DNA of 34,765 nucleotides from a virus: the IMG/VR virus record IMGVR_UViG_3300028738_000734, positions 1-34,765 of that record, one strand, 5' to 3'. Positions 31,881-34,765 of this stretch are shown here, one piece after another. Below the pieces are notes generated by a model. It ran no database searches and was not told the origin of the DNA. It saw only the letters and a list, made by a program, of their open reading frames with translations. How positions within the stretch are numbered: position 1 is the stretch's first letter; every line of letters starts with the position of its first letter. Both the position numbers and the translations under genes were made by a program.

Positions 31881-32375
31881 ATGAAACATTTAATCAAAGA
31901 CAATCAGATTATACAGTCAGGAATACCAAGCTATTTTACCCGCGAAAATGGTGAAGGTTTTTGGGGTGGTTATGAAAACCGTACTGATATTCATTATGAA
32001 GATGGATGGCGTGATGAAGTGATACCTGAATTTGATCCGATGGTTCAGTATTTAGGCGCTGCATTTTATGATGCCGAAAACGATGTTGTTACTTATCCTG
32101 TTTTGCAAAAGGTAATTAATGTAGAAGCTGAAAAGGCACGACTTTTAGGTGATTTGGCTAATGCCAGAAGGGAGATTGCCACTTTGGTAATGGAGGCACA
32201 GTTATCGAATGATTCTGTTCCTGAAGGCTTACAAAACCTGATGAATATGTCGCGCCAAATTAATGTTCGGGTAAAGGAAGATATTGCTTCGCTCACGGAA
32301 GTAGAGGTGATGAAGTTCAGGATCAGGACCCCGGAATATTTTCAGTTAATTGGAGCGATTAAAGCGTTTTTGTGA
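31881..32375 (+). CDS. Fibre-associated phage protein, possible assembly chaperone
   Basis: The 164-residue protein has an N-terminal beta part (KHLIKDNQIIQSGIPSYFTR; EGFWGGYENRTDIHYEDGWR) and a C-terminal coiled-coil half (VINVEAEKARLLGDLANARR through LQNLMNMSRQINVRVKEDIA). This two-part layout and position after fibre genes are like Tfa-type and other fibre assembly proteins, in which a cap domain binds the fibre tip, but sequence identity to those families is not evident. It is the last gene of the P3 unit. Confidence 0.55.
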   Translation: MKHLIKDNQIIQSGIPSYFTRENGEGFWGGYENRTDIHYEDGWRDEVIPEFDPMVQYLGAAFYDAENDVVTYPVLQKVINVEAEKARLLGDLANARREIATLVMEAQLSNDSVPEGLQNLMNMSRQINVRVKEDIASLTEVEVMKFRIRTPEYFQLIGAIKAFL

Positions 32376-32385
32376 TCGTTAAATT

Positions 32386-32421
32386 TGTCCTGTGGCATGT
32401 GTATTTTCATTCGGATATTTG
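32386..32421 (+). promoter_or_regulatory. Putative phage promoter P4
   Basis: TGTCC (32386-32390) and GATATTTG (32414-32421) keep the 26-base spacing; the -7 box has one mismatch (G for T). The ATG is 20 bases downstream. It is the weakest of the five sites. Confidence 0.55.
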
Positions 32422-32441
32422 AATTGACTTAAAAAAACACG

Positions 32442-34415
32442 ATGCTTGCTTTAACCTTAAATGGCCAATTGATACCCATACCACAGGACTTCAGCATGAG
32501 ATTAACGTGGAAATCTCCTATATGTGATTTTGAGAAAATTCCTTCAAGCTATGGTCTTGGAATTTCTTTACCCATTAACGAATATACACGATCAATTTTT
32601 GGTAATCCAGAGCGATTCACAAAATATCGCTCTGGCAACGATCAAAAATTTCCCGGATTCGAAGCGCGTTTTGGTGGGGTATTGTTAATGTCTGGAACAT
32701 TAGCAATCAACAATTCAACCAAAGAAAATTATGAAGCTACCCTTATAGATCAGGTCGGAGTATTGTCCGAAAAAGAACAGGAGCGAAACATTTTAGAAAT
32801 TCCAAAATTTTCAGAAAATATTCCCTGGATAAATTCAGCAAACTACAATTCTGATGATCATCATTATTGCTGTTTTCCAATTAAAAACATTGGCTTTTTT
32901 AAAGATAAAGGAATCGTAGTAGAACGAACAGAAGATATCGCTGATCCATTAAATCCATCAAAAACAACAGCACAAAAATATGATGTTGAAATTTTATCTG
33001 TTTGTTTTTTTTCGACTACTGGTTATAAAGTCAATGCATTATCAGCCAATGGTCAAATTAGAATGGAAGGATCATCGGTAGATTTATCAATCGTGACTCA
33101 AAAAAACAACACCTATGACGATGGAAAAGTAACAGTGGTTTCACCTTTTTTCTTCTTAAATCGTATTATTATTGATACGTTAAAAGACACAGGATATCAT
33201 ATCAATAAAACATCCAACTTTCTTGACACCGATGAAAACATCAAAAATGCTTGTATATATAACAATTATGATATAACAAAAACAACATTTTCAAAAAAGA
33301 AAGAGAATTACACGTATAAGGATAACTACAAGCAAAGCTTAAATTACGCACCAGCTTCGAGAAATGGTGACGTTTATAAGGATATTGATTCTGAAGATCT
33401 ATACAGAGAAGGAAGCATTGTTGTTGGAATGGACATTTGGAAATACAACAGAAGCTATGAAAGTGAAATAAAACCAGTAAACCATCTGCCTAAAATCTCA
33501 ACCGGCGAATTAATTCTTTCAACTCAAAATCTGTTCAATGTTTGTCTTCATTTCCTGCCTAATAAAACAATAAACATCTATTCAAGAGAAGACATTTTAA
33601 AAGGAAATGCAATCGATCTGGACAAATTCTTCGTTGGTTCCTGGTCAATCGGTGAAAAGAAAAATGTCACATTAAAATTCATTTGGGAACATGATGATAA
33701 AGATCTTGTATTTGCAGAACGGTTCACCGATTTATCTGATCGCATTTCAGATTTGAAACAACCACTTGACGGCTGGGGTGATTTGCTTTTTATTCAATCA
33801 CCAAAAGAAGGCGAAATTCATTTTTTAAAACAAGAAAAGATCTTTGTGGAATTTAAATGGATATCCATTGATAAAGTTGACAAAGATACATACAGCACCA
33901 ACCCTTCAGATGTTCTTGGATGGGAAGAAATTAGTATCGGTTTCCAAAATGGATGGTTCAAATATGGACGAGAAGAAATTGAAGAAATCAAAACAACCTG
34001 GAGTACCTGTGCCGGAAAATACATGGATATTATCGTTGGAAACCGTGGAGCAACAGTTGATCAAGCTGGAAATATGGATGCATGGAAAGCTTCCAAACAA
34101 GCCTTTTCACCACGACTTTTACTTTATAGGGGACAAAATTCAGGAGCGAATGAAAACAGCGAATTTGCCCTTGATTGGGAAAAAGAAGATAAAGGAATAC
34201 TTGCAAAATATTGGAAATTATGGAATCCATTTTGGTCAAACAGACTTCCAATAACAGGAGAATTTGACCTTCCGATCAATATTCTTCGTCACCTGGTTTA
34301 CAACATCTGCAATAAATTTCGCACCCGGGAAGGCGAATTCTTAATCGAAGAAATGAGCTGTGAGGTGTTTATTGACCGCATTGGAACTACCCAGATCAAA
34401 GGTTTCAAGGTTTAG
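32442..34415 (+). CDS. Large phage tail protein, 657 residues
   Basis: The sole gene of the P4 unit encodes a 657-residue soluble protein. The N-terminal part (LALTLNGQLIPIPQDFSMRL; ISLPINEYTRSIFGNPERFT; FEARFGGVLLMSGTLAINN) looks like the start of tail-hub or tail-tip proteins that use a similar beta fold. The middle includes VVSPFFFLNRIIIDTLKDTG and HLPKISTGELILSTQNLFNV, patterns seen in baseplate hub proteins of Bacteroidota phages. It ends with RHLVYNICNKFRTREGEFLI and IDRIGTTQIKGFKV. A role as baseplate hub or tail-associated protein is likely but not proven. No lysozyme or peptidase active-site motif was seen. Confidence 0.6.
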   Translation: MLALTLNGQLIPIPQDFSMRLTWKSPICDFEKIPSSYGLGISLPINEYTRSIFGNPERFTKYRSGNDQKFPGFEARFGGVLLMSGTLAINNSTKENYEATLIDQVGVLSEKEQERNILEIPKFSENIPWINSANYNSDDHHYCCFPIKNIGFFKDKGIVVERTEDIADPLNPSKTTAQKYDVEILSVCFFSTTGYKVNALSANGQIRMEGSSVDLSIVTQKNNTYDDGKVTVVSPFFFLNRIIIDTLKDTGYHINKTSNFLDTDENIKNACIYNNYDITKTTFSKKKENYTYKDNYKQSLNYAPASRNGDVYKDIDSEDLYREGSIVVGMDIWKYNRSYESEIKPVNHLPKISTGELILSTQNLFNVCLHFLPNKTINIYSREDILKGNAIDLDKFFVGSWSIGEKKNVTLKFIWEHDDKDLVFAERFTDLSDRISDLKQPLDGWGDLLFIQSPKEGEIHFLKQEKIFVEFKWISIDKVDKDTYSTNPSDVLGWEEISIGFQNGWFKYGREEIEEIKTTWSTCAGKYMDIIVGNRGATVDQAGNMDAWKASKQAFSPRLLLYRGQNSGANENSEFALDWEKEDKGILAKYWKLWNPFWSNRLPITGEFDLPINILRHLVYNICNKFRTREGEFLIEEMSCEVFIDRIGTTQIKGFKV

Positions 34416-34464
34416 TATGGTCAAGGCTCCGCTGATCATACACCAGGCAGTACCATTCAGAACC

Positions 34465-34500
34465 TGTCCTTTTCCACAGTAGCCAAATCCGTTAGGTTTG
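34465..34500 (+). promoter_or_regulatory. Putative phage promoter P5
   Basis: TGTCC (34465-34469, within CCTGTCCTTTTCC) and TAGGTTTG (34493-34500) have the conserved spacing. GGTTT pairs with AAACC downstream. The next ATG is 16 bases after the -7 box. Confidence 0.65.
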
Positions 34501-34516
34501 AAATCAAAAACCGAAA

Positions 34517-34765
34517 ATGGAATCTGAAATCTACAAACTCTTACTTGCTGTTTCCGGCACACTGATTGTCTTCCTGCTTGGTATTATTGGCTTCTTCCTG
34601 CAAAAACATATCAGGGTTATTGAACTGCTGGTAACAGCCGTCAATAGCCTGAATGTGACAGTCAAACTGCTGAAGAATGATCAGGATAATGCTGCCACAA
34701 ACTGTCTGGCAACGCACAAAACAATCTCCACCAGGCTAAATGCCCACTCTGCAAAATTGCAGGAA
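34517..34765 (+). CDS. Membrane-anchored phage protein, 3' end outside window
   Basis: The visible 83 residues start with a short cytoplasmic stretch and one membrane segment (LLLAVSGTLIVFLLGIIGFF), then QKHIRVIELLVTAVNSLNVT and a helical, probably coiled-coil region. Such single-span plus coiled-coil proteins close to the end of structural modules often act in lysis (i-spanin or holin accessory), but equivalent proteins of unknown role also occur in Bacteroidota phages. P5 directly precedes it. The frame runs past the window edge. Confidence 0.65.
   Translation, partial: MESEIYKLLLAVSGTLIVFLLGIIGFFLQKHIRVIELLVTAVNSLNVTVKLLKNDQDNAATNCLATHKTISTRLNAHSAKLQE

Noticed and set aside
34417-34482. 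21-codon frame (MVKAPLIIHQAVPF...) right after the large tail gene
   Set aside because: It is very short and overlaps promoter P5; the sequence is better explained as upstream regulatory DNA, though a small gene is not excluded.
1-34765. CRISPR array, tRNA or rRNA genes
   Set aside because: No regularly spaced direct repeats and no recognisable structural RNA sequence were seen by eye; a tRNA scan was not possible.

Overview
The window reads as a Bacteroidota genome, most likely from the Bacteroidales/Marinilabiliales side. Supporting signs are a GldF/GldG gliding-type ABC protein, a TonB C-terminal domain, a LytS/LytTR two-component pair, TAnnTTTG-type -7 promoter elements, and start codons that mostly lack Shine-Dalgarno sequences. 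I see no rRNA, tRNA or CRISPR array. Functional names come from reading motifs by eye; no database search was possible.

Region 1 (about 1-6.7 kb) is accessory DNA made of small, self-contained genes, each with its own leader and rho-independent terminator: a TonB-domain remnant, a J-domain protein, a zinc-ribbon protein, a helical protein of unknown function and a small protein ending in an SSB-like DDDLPF tip. A 3.5 kb recombinase-in-trio (RIT-type) element, with three overlapping tyrosine recombinase genes, 10-bp terminal inverted repeats and a 6-bp target duplication, has inserted into the last codons of the helical-protein gene. The gene's displaced 3' end and terminator lie on the far side of the element.

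Region 2 (6.7-10.3 kb) looks chromosomal: a fused GldF-GldG gene and a truncated IS5-type transposase. Region 3 (10.3-13.9 kb) returns to the accessory style: a 56-codon gene, a Phd/YefM antitoxin with a truncated YoeB-like toxin, a HipA-type kinase followed by a separate HipA-N-like protein, and a RadC-like protein. Two families of repeated leaders link Regions 1 and 3. Leader L1 occurs before the J-domain, helical-protein and radC genes; leader L2 occurs before the SSB-tip gene and the 56-codon gene. This suggests one element with a shared regulatory design, with Region 2 lying inside it or brought next to it by rearrangement.

Region 4 (13.9 kb to the end) is a prophage structural module: a portal-like protein, a connector-like protein with an internal duplication, three small head-tail or tail genes, the tape measure, baseplate and fibre genes including a seven-Asp-box beta-propeller, a large tail protein and the start of a membrane protein. 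No terminase, capsid, protease, tail tube or sheath gene is recognisable. Five transcription units in it begin with the same promoter-like architecture, TGTCC, then exactly 26 bp, then TAnnTTTG (one copy has GAnnTTTG), which looks like a phage-specific late promoter. Between the connector genes and the tape measure sits an AT-rich insertion (18.5-22.1 kb) carrying a LytS/LytTR pair and a TlpA-like lipoprotein bounded by inverted GTTATGCGCA repeats, resembling a mobile gene cassette.
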